From Boswellia sacra (lineage: Eukaryota > Streptophyta > Magnoliopsida > Sapindales > Burseraceae): a DNA stretch of 64,000 nt. Below are positions 26,242-38,562 of this stretch, piece by piece. The stretch is taken from NCBI GenBank assembly GCA_013180625.2, contig SNVD02014099.1:1-64000 (forward strand), read 5' to 3'. The notes beneath the pieces are model-generated. The model did not search any database, was not told the DNA's origin, and saw only the letters and a program-made list of their open reading frames with translations. How positions within the stretch are numbered: the first letter of the stretch is position 1; each line of letters starts with the position of its first letter. Both the position numbers and the translations under genes were made by a program.

Positions 26242-26760
26242 TACATGTAGAAAAAAAAAAAAAAAAGAAACGGAAGCAATATTTTCCGTGCGCATGTCGT
26301 CATGATTTTTTGACGTTTATTAATTAATAAAATGAAAACGTTACCTGATGAAGACAAAAGACAACAAGAAAAATGAGAAACCCTATGATATCCTCTGTTC
26401 GTAGGCGTCTATTTCCATTCTCAATGGGCATTCGTTGTCACATGAAAAGGTCAAAAAAAAATTTTTTATTTGAATAATCTAAAGATCCTCTAAGAAAATT
26501 CGCAGAGTAATTTCAAATTCATCAACTTATTTTCTTTTCTCTGCGATTTTCGGACTTGCACATTAAATTATATCTCATTCAAAATTTTAACCAGATTCAG
26601 ATTGATTCATCATCATATGTTCAATTTTTGAAAATAAAAAGGAAACAAACCTAACTTGATAAACAGTGAATTAATTTTTGTATTCTATTTCAACAAGATA
26701 GATTGCAAAAGATTTATAATTAACATAATAAACAGTGAATTGAACATGATGACTGGGGAC
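26242..26760. other. AT-rich spacer, no gene seen
   Basis: Short spacer between two hAT-like elements with no coding or structural signal beyond poly-A runs. Confidence 0.45.
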
Positions 26761-29169
26761 GAGGGCTGGCTTAAATCAATTTAGGGCCTAAGACGTCATT
26801 CATAAATGAGGCCTTTATATTTAATTAAAATGATTATAAATTTAATTTTTTTAAAACATATGTATATTTTATGTAAGATTAATTTTTCTTGCTTTTTAGA
26901 AGGAAACTAATATTTCTCATCATTTTTCGTAAGCTTTTAACATCCTGATTCATATTTTATAGTAGCCATTCTTAAGACTAAATTATTATTTTAGAAATAA
27001 CAAAAAGCAAATACAATATAAACAACAACTAGAAACAAATAAAAAAATAACTATAAACATGTGTACAATAATTAATAATATTGATAATAATATAAAATTA
27101 GTAAAAATATTAAAACATGAAATAATAAGATAATGCATTGCACGGTATGGAGAAAAAGAAGAAGAAGGTTTATGCACATCGGAGATGAAGAAAAAGAAGA
27201 AGACAGTTTAAGGTAATGAAGAAAGTGAGAGTTGTCAGGAAAGAGAAAACATTTTAAATGAGAAAAATATTGAACAAAGGGAATAAGAACCTTATGAACC
27301 CTTACAACATTTAAATTAATATTTTAAACTATAATAATTAAGCGGTGAACTAAATAATAAATATTCATAAGATTTTTCTTGAATCCTGATTTATCCTAAT
27401 TTTTCTAATCATTTTTCTTACACTTTTAATATCCTGATTCATATTTTATAGTAGCCATTCTTTAGACTAAATTGTTATTTTACAAGTAACAACAAGCAAA
27501 TACAATATAAACAACTACTAGAAACAAATGAAAAAAAAAGGAACCGTAAACATATATACATTAATTAATAATATAACAATAATATAAAATTATTAAAAAT
27601 ATTAAAACATGAAATAATAAGATAATGCATTGCACGGTAAGGAGAAAAAGAAGAAGAAGGTATATGCACATTGGAGATGAAGAAAAAGAAGAAGACAGTT
27701 GACGGTAGGCGGTAGCGAGGAAAGTGAGAGTTGTCAAGAAAGAGAAAACATTTTAAATGAGAAAAATATTGAAGAAAGGGAATAAGAACTTATGGACCCT
27801 TACAACATTTAAATTAATATTTTAAACTATAATAATTAAGTGGTGAACTAAATAATAAATATTAATAAGATTTTTCCTGAATCATGTTTTATCCTAATTT
27901 TTCTAATCATTTTTCTTAAGCTTTTGATATCCTGATTCATATTTTAAAATAGCCATTTTTAAGACTAAATTATTATTTTAGAAGTAACAACAAGCAAATT
28001 AAATACAATAATATAAACAACAACTAGAAATAAATGAAAAAAAGAAAGAACTATAAACATATATACATTAATTAATAATATTGGTAATAATGTAAAATTA
28101 GTAAAAATATTAAAACATGAAATAATAAGATAATGCATTGCACGGTATAGAGAAAAAGAAGAAGAAGGTATATGCACAGTGGAGATGAAGAAAAAGAAGA
28201 AGACAGTTTACGGTAATGAGGAAAGTGAGAGTTGTCAAGAAAGAGAAAACATTTTAAATGAAAAAAATATTGAACAAAGGGAGTAAGAACCTTATGGACC
28301 CTTACAACATTTAAATTAATATTTTAAACTATAATAATTAAGCGACGAACTAAATAATAAATGTTAATAAGAGTTTTCTTGAATCCTCTTTTACCCTAAT
28401 TTTTCTAATCGTTTTTCTTAAGCTTTTAATATCCTGATTCATATTTTATGGTAGCCATTTTTAAGACTAAATTAGTATTTTAGAAGTAACAACAAGCAAA
28501 GACAATATAAACAACTACTAGAAAACAAATGAAAAAAAAAAAGAACGATAAACATATATACATTAATTAATAATATATTAATAATAATATAAAATTAGTA
28601 AAAATATTATAACATGAAATAATAGGATAATGTTGCAGGGTGTGGAGAAAAAGAAGGAGAAGGTATATGCTCATTGGCGATGAAGAAAAAGAAGAAGACA
28701 GTTTACGGTAATGAAGAATGTGAGAGTTGTCAGGAAAGAGAAAACATTTTAAATGAAAAAAATATTGAACAAAGGGAGTAAGAACCTTATGGACCCTTAC
28801 AACATTTAAATTAATATTTTAAACTATAATAATTAAGTGATGAACTAAATAATAAATATTAATAAGATTTTTCTTGAATCCTGTTTTATCCTAATTGTTT
28901 AGTCAACATTCATTCTTACATCTTAAGTTTCAATAATTAGGTGGGGCCAATTAATAAAATAAATTATAAAATTAATTTTTTTATTAATGGATTGTACGGA
29001 CTAGCTATGTGATATAATTTTGATTGTAAGCGCCGTTTAAATATTTTAAATTGTTGAAACAAAATTTTTAAAATAAAATAAAATTAATCAAAAAAATTTA
29101 TACTAAGCCTCCCCAAATTTTGGAGCCTCAAGCAGTTGCCTCATCCGCCTAAGGCTTGAGTTGCCACTG
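26761..29169. mobile_element. 2.4-kb hAT-like non-autonomous element with internal tandem array
   Basis: The left end GAGGGCTGGCTTAA and right end TTGAGTTGCCACTG are imperfect inverted repeats. Just inside, GGGCCTAAGACG (left) and GAGCCTCAAGCAGTTGCC (right) mirror the subterminal words of the 974-bp element at 23,041 (GTGGCCTAAGGC; GGGCCTCCCTTAATCAGTTG), so the two are relatives. Flanks CTGGGGAC (26,753-26,760) and CTGCCGAC (29,170-29,177) agree at 6 of 8 bases. There is no transposase. Most of the length is the tandem array listed separately. Confidence 0.65.
26900..28890. repeat. Tandem array, four units of about 490-500 bp
   Basis: The landmark AGCCATT occurs at 26,964, 27,453, 27,951 and 28,453 (spacings 489, 498, 502). 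Every unit carries AAGTAACAACAAGCAAAT-like sequence, GATAATGCATTGCACGGTA, GATGAAGAAAAAGAAGAAGA and TTACAACATTTAAATTAATA in the same order. Units differ by scattered substitutions and small indels. Short ORFs inside repeat with the unit and are not genes. Confidence 0.92.
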
Positions 29170-29177
29170 CTGCCGAC

Positions 29178-30829
29178 AATATTATTTAATCAATACACAT
29201 ACATACAACTTTGGCTTAATTTGAATGCAAAACTTGTAACATCTAAATCAAATAATTGAATTTGATCGTCAAATTTACCGGCCAAAAAGTCTCTGGTACT
29301 GTAAGAGAAGCGTTGATGTACTCTGAAGGCATCTTCCTGTTAGAAAATTAGGGTTGACTTATATTACGAATGACTCTAATTAATATTGATACTATTAGAA
29401 TTGTAATGCTTTTACTATAGTGTTATCAGAGAAGAGAAAACGTGATTTACCTACTCTTGCTGATGAAATTAATATCTTTATATATATTCACTTTTTTAAT
29501 AAATATCTTGACTATTCCATCTTTCATGTGTTTTAATTTAAAATGATTGTATTTATTATAATATTTGTTGTTTTAACTTATTGCCATAACAAATCATTCA
29601 AATATATGATTATACCATTGTTTGTTCTGAGTAATACTATGTAAACAATTAAGTTATAAAATTTAAAATATATAGCACAAATTTATTGATGTGTAAAAAT
29701 AAAAATTAAATTAAAGATTTTTAGTTAATGAGGTGGGAATTCACCATCAAATGATTTTGCGATATATTAGCTATACATATTAGATTGTATAATTTAGTTG
29801 TATATATAAAATTATTGTTTTTTTCTTTTTAAGTAAAACTGATAACTATAAATTGACTATGTATGAATGATATAAGATCTTTGTAGAAAGAATAATGTTA
29901 TCCTTATAAAGTTATGAAAAAAAGTTTGTATATATCTTAAGTGATGTAATAGGTATAAATGGCAATGATTTGTTATCGATCATAACACATCAATTTTTTT
30001 TAATTAAATGATTTTTTTTAACGATGATATGATGACAATCACTAATTACTAGCGAAGATAAAGAATAGATAAAAATAATATAAATTAAAATGATAAAGGT
30101 AAAAATAAATTAAAATTAATCAGAACATATGATAGGAAATATTATGCTTCGTACATGGCATTTCCATGTTATTTACCAATAAGTATTCATTGACAAAACA
30201 AATGAGGTTTCTAGAAAGCAAGCTAATAATGAACTTCAAAGAATATAAATATCAGTATTACTAGGTTTACAATTCAAATATGACAAAATTCTAAAACCTT
30301 ATATAATAGTTTATATAGCAAAAAATCACAAAATTCTACAATTAATCGAGTTCCAATATACTGTTTAGATTTCATAAACAAGAGATCATATAAAAGTACC
30401 ACATGAGTTTCGCATGAAAATTATTTTTATAAAATTCGAAGTGTAACATTATTTTTTGAAATATCGTATTACTCTTACACAGATTTGGTATCATTGATTT
30501 TTCACTATATCAAAGAATTAATTTCAACTCTACATCTAATAACTTAAGTTTTTAAAAAAGTGGCCAACTTTATATGATATCATAGCCATCTTGATCCAAT
30601 GGTCATAAGTTAAAATACCCTCTGTGTCATTTAAAAAATTAATTAAAAAAAGTATTGTTTAGCCCACATATAAGACCTACTGAGGATTAATCTAGAGAAT
30701 TTGAAATCTAGTATAAAATGATATACATTAATAAAAAAAAAAAAAGCTGCACTATCAATACTAAAACATAAAAACACTTTATTATAATTAAAAATGACGA
30801 GTTAATCATTATTTAAACACTATCAAAAA
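29178..30829. other. AT-rich spacer, no convincing gene
   Basis: One short minus-strand exon-like piece (about 29,336-29,278; SEYINASLTVPETFWP between AG and GT) was seen but its family was not recognised. The rest is AT-rich and featureless. Confidence 0.4.
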
Positions 30830-30989
30830 GCCCGATTTTCATCAAATGACCCCCTCTAACACCCGTTATCTATAACTGAACCTCTTTGTTATTTTAACTA
30901 TTATTGACCCATTTTAACGTAGAAAAATACAAAAATATCCTTGACAAATAAAAAAAAGACAACGAAAACAAAATCACATAAACCCTATT

Positions 30990-31420
30990 CGTGCAAACAA
31001 CACGACACACGACTCACCTCTCCATCGATCCGCCGTTGCCCTCACCGAACTCCATCGTGCTGCTGTCGTTGCTCTACTGTAATTCCTGTTGTGATCGCGT
31101 CATCATCGGCTTGCTCTGTCACTGTTCTCCCCTCGTATCGCTCCGTTATTCGCTTGCTGGTCGCGCCTGCTGCGTCGTTCTGCTGTCGTTCTCACCTCGT
31201 CTAGCCACTGTGGTCGCTTGCTCGTCACGCCCATGGCCTTGACCGTCGCTGTTCGTCCCGTCGTGTCGCCGGTTTCGTAGCTTGCTGGTCAAGACCGTGG
31301 CCTTGCTTTGCTGCTGTTGTACCGTCGTGCCGCCACTTTGGTCGCCCTCATGGCCTCGCTCCGCCGCTGCCCTCACAAACTGGGATTGGTGTTGCTGGGT
31401 CAGGAAACGGTTGGTGAGCA
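30990..31420. promoter_or_regulatory. CpG-rich island, possible promoter/first exon of the Ulp1-like gene
   Basis: About 430 bp much richer in G+C and CpG than anything nearby. It repeats words such as GTCGTTGCTC, GCTTGCTGGTC and GCCATGGCCTTG-like segments. It ends with a potential donor (TTGGTGAGC) at about 31,410. ORFs exist in several frames on both strands, with no family resemblance. Its position ~3 kb before the first Ulp1-like coding exon suggests a promoter and non-coding first exon, but this is inference. Confidence 0.35.
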
Positions 31421-34059
31421 ATTTTATTAAAACCTTAAATGTTTTGTGTTTCTTGTATGTTTAATTACGCGGACTGGGTTTGGAGGCCTGATGTAGCAAT
31501 TTTATTAACACTAAAAGATTTTGACGTGCATAATTGATTTGTGCAATGTATCCATGTGTCTGAACTATTAACTTGAATAAGACTACAGAAGGTCTGATGC
31601 TCAGGATTTGCATTTGAACATTTTTAGATTGACTCATGTACGAAAATTGTATGTTTGGATACAACATGTTATTTTTCATATTTGATGATTTTGAAGCAGT
31701 AACTTATCTGTTTCAACATCAATATTCTTGTTGTGCCTGGGCTTGAGGGTTTTTTTTGTTGGATTTCGTTTTTCTGTGCATGTTAAGGTAACATATGCTA
31801 CGAAAGAACATAGAAAATGTACATGCATTATTCTACCAAAGATTTTGTTGTGAGAATGTGGATTCTACATTCTGTTCTGTCTAGATAGTAGCTTCAGGAG
31901 ATGGAAAAATGGTTGGTGATGTTGTCATGAAGTTAATTTTGCTAGAACTATTAGGAAAAGAAGAATAATTTAAGTGTAAAAACTGTCAGTAAAGTATTCG
32001 CTAGGTGATGAAATGGCAAACGACGAAAGAAACTATTGGAAAAATATGGTTAAGTTTTCAGCAATGTATTATGTGGTGGGATAGAATTCCATGTTGAAAA
32101 GCGGTAGAAGTATAGAAGAAATAGCATGTCCAGGTGGTCTTATATTAAAAAAATTATTTTTGTTTTTGGTCACCTTTACCATTGTACCAAAGTGTAGAAT
32201 TGTGAGATAAAGGTGCTACTTAGAGTCACATGCTTGTTCTTTACCAGAGCTTCTGTACTAATTTTGTTAGAGTGGAAGTTAAAGAAAAACATGCAGGTCG
32301 CTAAAGCTGATAAATAAATGGTGTCATTTTAGGGCATTGAATATTTTCTACAGGTTCTTGGACTCAACTGCTTATGTAGATCAGTGTATTTACAAGATAC
32401 GTAGAATTATTTGTACAATAGGAGTCTTTCTCCTGTATGTGAATTTTATTCAATGGTCTCCTTCACAGACATAAAGAAGTAAGTGGAAGGAAGTGAATAA
32501 CCCGTAAGCCATAGTGCAATGAGGTGTTCTTGTTTTACACCTATGTATTGTGTCTCATTTGCTTATTTGATGAGTTCATGAAAACTATGATGTACTTAGT
32601 GTTTCTGGAATCATTAACATGTGTAAATCCTTGTTGAAACCAAAAATATAACAAGAAAGGATTTTGCAATCTGTTTAATTAACACCATCTCATTTCTGGA
32701 GGTTGAAATATTTAGATTATTATGGTAATAAGTTAGGTTGGGATGTGGGGGCAAAAATGACCATGTTGTGGTGGTTCACATGGCAGTTATGATGATGATG
32801 ATGAAAATTCTTAAAAGTGGTGCTTGAAGGGATTGGCTATGGAGGTGGTGGGAAATATGACAATGTTTGTTGATTTAAGAGGTCAGCTGAGCTGCTGTTG
32901 TAATGGCAATGGGTTATTAGAAGAATTGGATTTGGCAACCTTGCTGGAAATGATTGTTTCCCCACAAAAGTGGTTTACATGCATCCAATGATGTTTGTGG
33001 TTATGAAAATTCTTTGTTATGTTGCCATGCCTTAGGGTACAGATGTCTTAATTGTGATTGTTCTGCTTATTAAAACATCAACTGTCATGTTATTGGAATC
33101 TACTTTTGCCTGTTAACTTGAAGTCCAGATTATTTAAAAATTATTGAACAAGTTGGATGTTTTATCCTGCTTTGTTTAGCATTTAATTTATGACTGAAAA
33201 TGGATGGCTATGATCCAACTAAAGAAATCCTCATCTACATGGTTTGTTCATCCATTGGAACGCATCTTTTTCTTACAGAAGTTTCTCTTTTAAGATTTAT
33301 AGTTTGATTCAATTGACTTTTTCTTCTTGCACCTTAAAAAAAATTTATTCCTGCATTTCTTAGTAAACCTCAACCTACTATTTATTTTGAAGTTTTAGAA
33401 AGTTTTAGCTTTGTCAAAAAGTTAGGACACCAGTAACACAACTAACTTGGTTTAGTGGAGCATTGGAGAGTAAAGCCTATAAATCATGGACAGAAAGCTT
33501 GTTTTTGCTGCTGTAATTTACTTTGACTTGACAAGAGAGAACATTCACACGCTTCTAAATTGTGGAAGGGGTGGAAATACACGAGTTTATTGAGGAAGAT
33601 GGAATGGGATATCAGAGGAAAGATTGAACTATTTTTCCCTCGAGTCAAAGATAGTGATCATGTCTATAATGAGAAATTAGCTCCAAAATGTATTTATCCT
33701 TGTCTCACAGTCGCAGAAAATTTTTTGTTTTGGACTGTGAGAGTTTGTACAGTTGCTACCCTAGCTTTTGGCACGGAAAATCTTTTTTTTTTTTTTGCAA
33801 AAAAAAAAGAAGAATAAGACAAAAGTTAACCCTAGCATTTGTATCATGTGTTCTCAACCTAACAACTTAAGCTTTTGGGTTCCCTAATAACTGTTATCTA
33901 CTGATTGTCTAGGAAGCAATAAATGGTACTTTATTTCATGGTAAATTATAATAGTCTAATTAATTATTAAATGAGCATTTTTTTAAAAAAAAAGCATTAT
34001 ACTTATGCATTGGTGAGATTGTTGATATACATTGTTATATATGAAGGGTCTTTTCAGAG
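31421..34059 (+). other. Putative long first intron or spacer
   Basis: No coding segments were recognised. Poly-T and poly-A tracts flank about 33,785-33,812. If the CpG-rich block is a first exon, this is its intron. Confidence 0.3.
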
Positions 34060-37000
34060 ATGGTTAAAACAAGGAAAAACAAAGTATCTGCGAGGGGAAC
34101 GAAGAAAGGGAAAGAAAGCAAGGTATCAATTGAGAAACAAAAGACAAAAAAAGAAAGGATACCATTAGACGATGAAAGGCCACATGAAGAAGTGAATGTT
34201 GATGAGGTAGGTTGGAACACCCTCTATTTTCAAAATACTTAAAGATAGTTCCTTTAATCTTATTATAGTACTCAATATTAAAATGGTATCATCCTTGCAG
34301 CCCAAATTCAAGGACATAGATTTTTTTTCCTACAAAGATAACCTATAGGTCAAAGATCAATGAGGTTTTACACAACATTCGGGAAACTCTTTTGGAGACT
34401 CAAATGGAGTTGTTTAAAGATTCATGCTTCGGCCATTTTGTGGACATGCAACAAATGCAATTTTCATCATACATTTGCCACAACATGCTTTTGCAGGAAG
34501 TGGATAGTGACGATGATGGTATGACCTTTCTTGTTAATGGAAAGAAGGTTACATTTTCATCGAGAAATTTTGCATTGATTACAGGGTTACAGTTCAGTAA
34601 TTTTTCCCGTTATGATCCACGGAAGAGTCCCTAAAGAGCAAAGCTTGTGTCATGGTCTACTTGGTGGAAGAGTTAGGCTCGACCATGGAGAATTGCAAAC
34701 GGCATTCAAACAAAACCCAGATAATAATGACATGCTAAGAGTGAAATTGGCAATGTTGTATTTCTTGGAGTGTGCATTGTTGGGTAAAGAACCAACAACT
34801 AAAATTAGGATAGATCATATTTATTTGTTTGATGATATCGATGTGTTCAATGCATATCCTTGGGGCCAAAAATTTTGATATGACATTAAACAGCATGAGG
34901 AAGAACATTCAGGATCGACATAGCAAGTGAAATCTTAAGAAATTGAAGAAGAGCACACACAAAGAGCATTATAACTTGCATGGTTTTCCATATGCATTTC
35001 AGGTAAATGGGTTGTATCGTATTCCCTTTTGTTGTCTGTTGTTTAATATCTTCTTTCTGTGTAATAGGTGTGGGTTTATGAGACATTTGACCAATGTAAT
35101 CCTAGACTGTCAATTAAGTTGGCAAAAGAGGGTGCTTTCATTCTTAGGTGGATAACGAGAAGTTACCACACCAACAAGGAAGTGCAGGAGATCATTTTTC
35201 GTCAAACTCAGGTATGGACCAACGAAATAAATATGTTTGTATTTTAAGTAAGATGTATATTACATTTGATAACCTTTTGGTTTATGTACATTTCATAGGT
35301 TGAATACGAAAGTCATTCTCCCGCACAACCAGGTGAGTCCCCCACACCATACACTTTAACATTTTTGCATTGCGAAAAACTAAAGATTACAAAAACGAGG
35401 TTTACACTTAAACACGATTCAAATGAGGGGCCAAAAGATCAGCATACAGTAAAAGATGAAGCCACATCGCCTCATCAAGAAAATGACAAAACACCTACCA
35501 CTTCACCTCGTGTAGGGGATACCGATCATCATGGGTCGGACATGTACTCAAGTACTGAAGAATGATTGGATCGCATGATAATATTTTCCATTCCCTAATT
35601 TACTTTTTAACCTTATTGTTTTACTATTGCACAAAACATTTACACTTCACTCTTGACATGATTGTTTTATAGAATGAGAAGATTGTCCACATAGAGGGTA
35701 AGATAGGCTATCTTCGGATCGCAAAACGTAATAAGAAGGATGACATCACCAAAAGACTTGATCGAATAGAGAACTCGATTAATCAAATCCTTTCATTTAT
35801 ACAATTTGGATACAGAGATTCAAGACAGTAATATAATTCTCCTTTTCCAATCAATAATACTTTTACTTTCTTATTTGTTGTGTTATCTACCAAAAAGAAA
35901 ATTCATCATCTTATGTAATGGTATTGATTATAGGTTTTTGATGACTCTTTCACTACTCCGTCGAGAGAGTGTCATAATGAAGATACAATGGGGGAGTCGG
36001 CCGTCGAATACACTGCCACTCACAATGTTGATGTTGTCAATGTAGTTTCTCAACCCAAACGTGAGAAGAATACCCGCACATCGACATGTCCTGAACAAGT
36101 AGGAGTTATTCGTGAGGAATCATACAACCCATGTGAGATTCCTGCCAACACATGCATGTCCCCACCAGATGTCACTGTTATAAGTGGCAGACAGAAGGTA
36201 TACTTGCATAAACAGCCAAAGACACGCGCACAATCTTGTAGACCTCCTTACACAAACCTATTAAAGAAACACAAACCGGAAGAGAAGGACACCTTGAAAG
36301 AATTGAATACTTGGCTGCGTCACAATGAAAATGATGGAAAATTGTAAGTGGGGATCATCCTTCCATTACTTTTGTGTCGTGCAACATAAGTATGTTCTCA
36401 TAAATTGCTTGTCTTATAGTGTTGAACTCAGGCCAGTGCTTGGTGACAAGAAGTTCTTTAGAACTATAGTCAAACCTAGAGATTGGTTGTCTGACGCGGT
36501 ATATTAGTGTATGTCAATTATAAGCTACTTTCAGCTAAAATGTTTTTATGAATACAGCACATAGATGCCGCATTTTGGTTCATTAGGCACAGATATGCAA
36601 ATCAGAGTGGTCAATATGCAATAATGGATTGTTTTTTCCAGGAACATATGTAATCACAATGCCGCGATTAGGAATAAATCATGATTCATTGTTTCGATTG
36701 ATTCACTGAACTGTCTTGTGTGCTGTGCAGCAACTCTTGGCCATAAAATACTAATTATTTGAAAAACAACAACCACTTTGGACTGAGAATAATGACAGAT
36801 GCATCCAATATGCTAAAGGTGAAAGCAAATTTGAAGGCATGTCATGGTTGTCTGTGGAGAGGGTGAGTACAACAAAGATAAATGACCACTTAATATCTAA
36901 ACAGATTCTTGTTTTGCAATAGCTTGTGTCTCACATGACTCGCTTTTATATGTTTGGTCGCTTCTTAGGTTTTTATTCCAATAAATGTTGGGCAAATTCA

Positions 37001-37448
37001 TTGGGTGTTAGGAGTTGGTAACGTGAAAGAAAGCAAGATCGATGTATATGACTCGGACCACAACCTATACGCGGATGATGAATTTCAAAGTCAAATGTCA
37101 CCATATGCACATATGATTCCTTTATTGCTACAGGCCGTTGATGGGAACAACGATGGTGGTGCAGATCCATGGCCGGTCATTCGAGTCCAAGGTGTTCCCC
37201 AACAACAGATAAGGTTACTCCAATTTAAAACTAACCTTGTTTCTTTTATGGTAATATCCTCTCTTGAAGTTGCAACTAACCATTATGTTCTTTTCTCGTA
37301 CAGTGGAGATTATGGAGTTTTTTTTATAATGTATCTTCGTTGCCTGATTACTGGTGAGTTTGTAAAAGTTATACATCATCCAGACCATGCTCGAAACTAT
37401 AGAAAGGAGTTGGCGGCAGATATTTTTGATATGAGATCGTGGAAATGA
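34060..37448 (+). pseudogene. DUF1985 / Ulp1 (C48) protease-like gene, broken
   Basis: Ulp1-family cysteine proteases cleave SUMO; plant transposon-borne versions have an N-terminal DUF1985. Exon 34,060-34,206 is lysine-rich (MVKTRKNKVSARGTKKGKES). DUF1985 spans 34,350-35,211: HFVDMQQMQFSSYICHNMLL, FSSRNFALITGLQFSNFSRY, RVKLAMLYFLECALLGKEPT, YLFDDIDVFNAYPWGQ, then VWVYETFDQCNPRLSIKLAK. A low-complexity linker (35,680-36,345) follows. The protease part is split over exons: VELRPVLGDKKFFRTIVKPR, HIDAAFWFIRHRYANQSGQY, then VFIPINVGQIHWVLGVGNVK with the catalytic His, DVYDSD with the Asp, and SGDYGVFFIMYL. In active enzymes the last motif has Cys where this copy has Tyr (TAT). Frame breaks near 34,630 and 34,870 and a TGA near 34,927 also mark decay. 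Confidence 0.85.
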
Positions 37449-37796
37449 GTTGCAAAACCATATTGAAATTTCGCATTTTAGAAACCATGACATTCTTCTC
37501 AAACTTTGTAATACTCTTTCGGATATATATGTATTTGATTCAAGGGAATGAGTAATTGCAGAGTCATACCTTTGGTGATATTATTGTCGTTGTATCCATG
37601 TTTCACTTTTTGAATAGTTAAAGCACTTTGGTTATTATATGCCAAATTCATCCACGGTTTACAGGTGTATATATAACAATTGTAAAGACATCATCCTTTT
37701 AACTTCTTATAATATTTTCGGTCGTTGTACTCCTATTTGCATGACTATTTTTAAATATGCTAAGTCACTCGTGATGGTGCAAAAATGCCACTTTCA

Positions 37797-38285
37797 CCTT
37801 GTGCACGAACGGGTCGTGCTAAGTTTTTGATATAATCGGGTTGTGCACGTTGCCCGGAAATTACTCTATTGCAAGCAGCACGATGGGGTCGTGCAACAAA
37901 CCCATTAGACTCTATTGCACGACCAGATTGTGCTACCAGCACGATCGGGTGGTGTAACTAAACAGAATCTGTCGAGAATTATGTTTTGAAATCTGCTTTG
38001 TTGCACGATTGGGTTGTGCAATGGAGTGAAATCTGTTTTATTGCACGACTGGGTCGTGCAATCGGCATGACTGGGTTGTGCATTAAGGCAGATTCTGTTT
38101 AGTTGCACGACCCGGGGTCGTGCAACAAAGCAATGCAACAAAACAGAATCTGTTTTGTTGCACGAACCAGTCGTGCTGATAGCACGACCAGGTTGTGCAA
38201 TAAAACTAATTTCACTATATTGCAACAAAACAGGTTTATCGAACGACCTGGTCGTGCCAAATTTTTGAATTTACTCTATTACACG
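37797..38285. repeat. Field of about a dozen GCACGA...TCGTGC hairpins
   Basis: Short inverted repeats with a 5-base loop recur every 30-60 bp: GCACGA-ACGGG-TCGTGC (37,803-37,819), GCACGA-TGGGG-TCGTGC (37,878-37,894), GCACGA-CCAGA-TTGTGC (37,917-37,933), then others with loops TCGGG, TTGGG, CTGGG, ACCAG, CCAGG and CCTGG. The longest, centred at about 38,114, has 11-bp arms GTTGCACGACC/GGTCGTGCAAC. Spacers often contain AACAGAATCTGTT, itself a palindrome. Loop bases vary while arms are kept. It sits between the 3' ends of the Ulp1-like gene and the MULE transposase. Confidence 0.9.
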
Positions 38286-38562
38286 ATGCTTTGAGTTATC
38301 CTGTTTTAGATGTTACACTTATCCATTTCTATTGATATTATATATAATTACAATGTAAGAGAAATAAAATTGTATTACAATGCCATAGCTAACCGGTATA
38401 CAAGAACAACTTAATAATAATTTTGAGCATTGAAGTCATTAGGCAACAACATCAACCACTAACATGTCCAACAAAACGATTACAACACACACATCCATTG
38501 CTTAAAGTAATGCTTTTAATAAGCAGTAGGTACATGTGGTTGTTATCATATTCATTATATGG

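Noticed and set aside
26986..28177. Two similar minus-strand ORFs (MHKPSSSFSPYRAMHYL type)
   Set aside because: They are the same segment of the ~495-bp tandem unit. Other units break the frame.
30941..31464. Several 60-91-codon ORFs in the CpG-rich block
   Set aside because: Open in overlapping frames on both strands, as expected for GC-rich DNA, and no domain was recognised.
37797..38285. CRISPR-like array of short repeats
   Set aside because: Plant nuclear context, no cas genes, irregular spacing, and each unit is itself a hairpin with variable loop. It is not a CRISPR array.
37760..38294. Small ORFs across the hairpin field
   Set aside because: Open on both strands due to the repeated motif and unlike any protein family.
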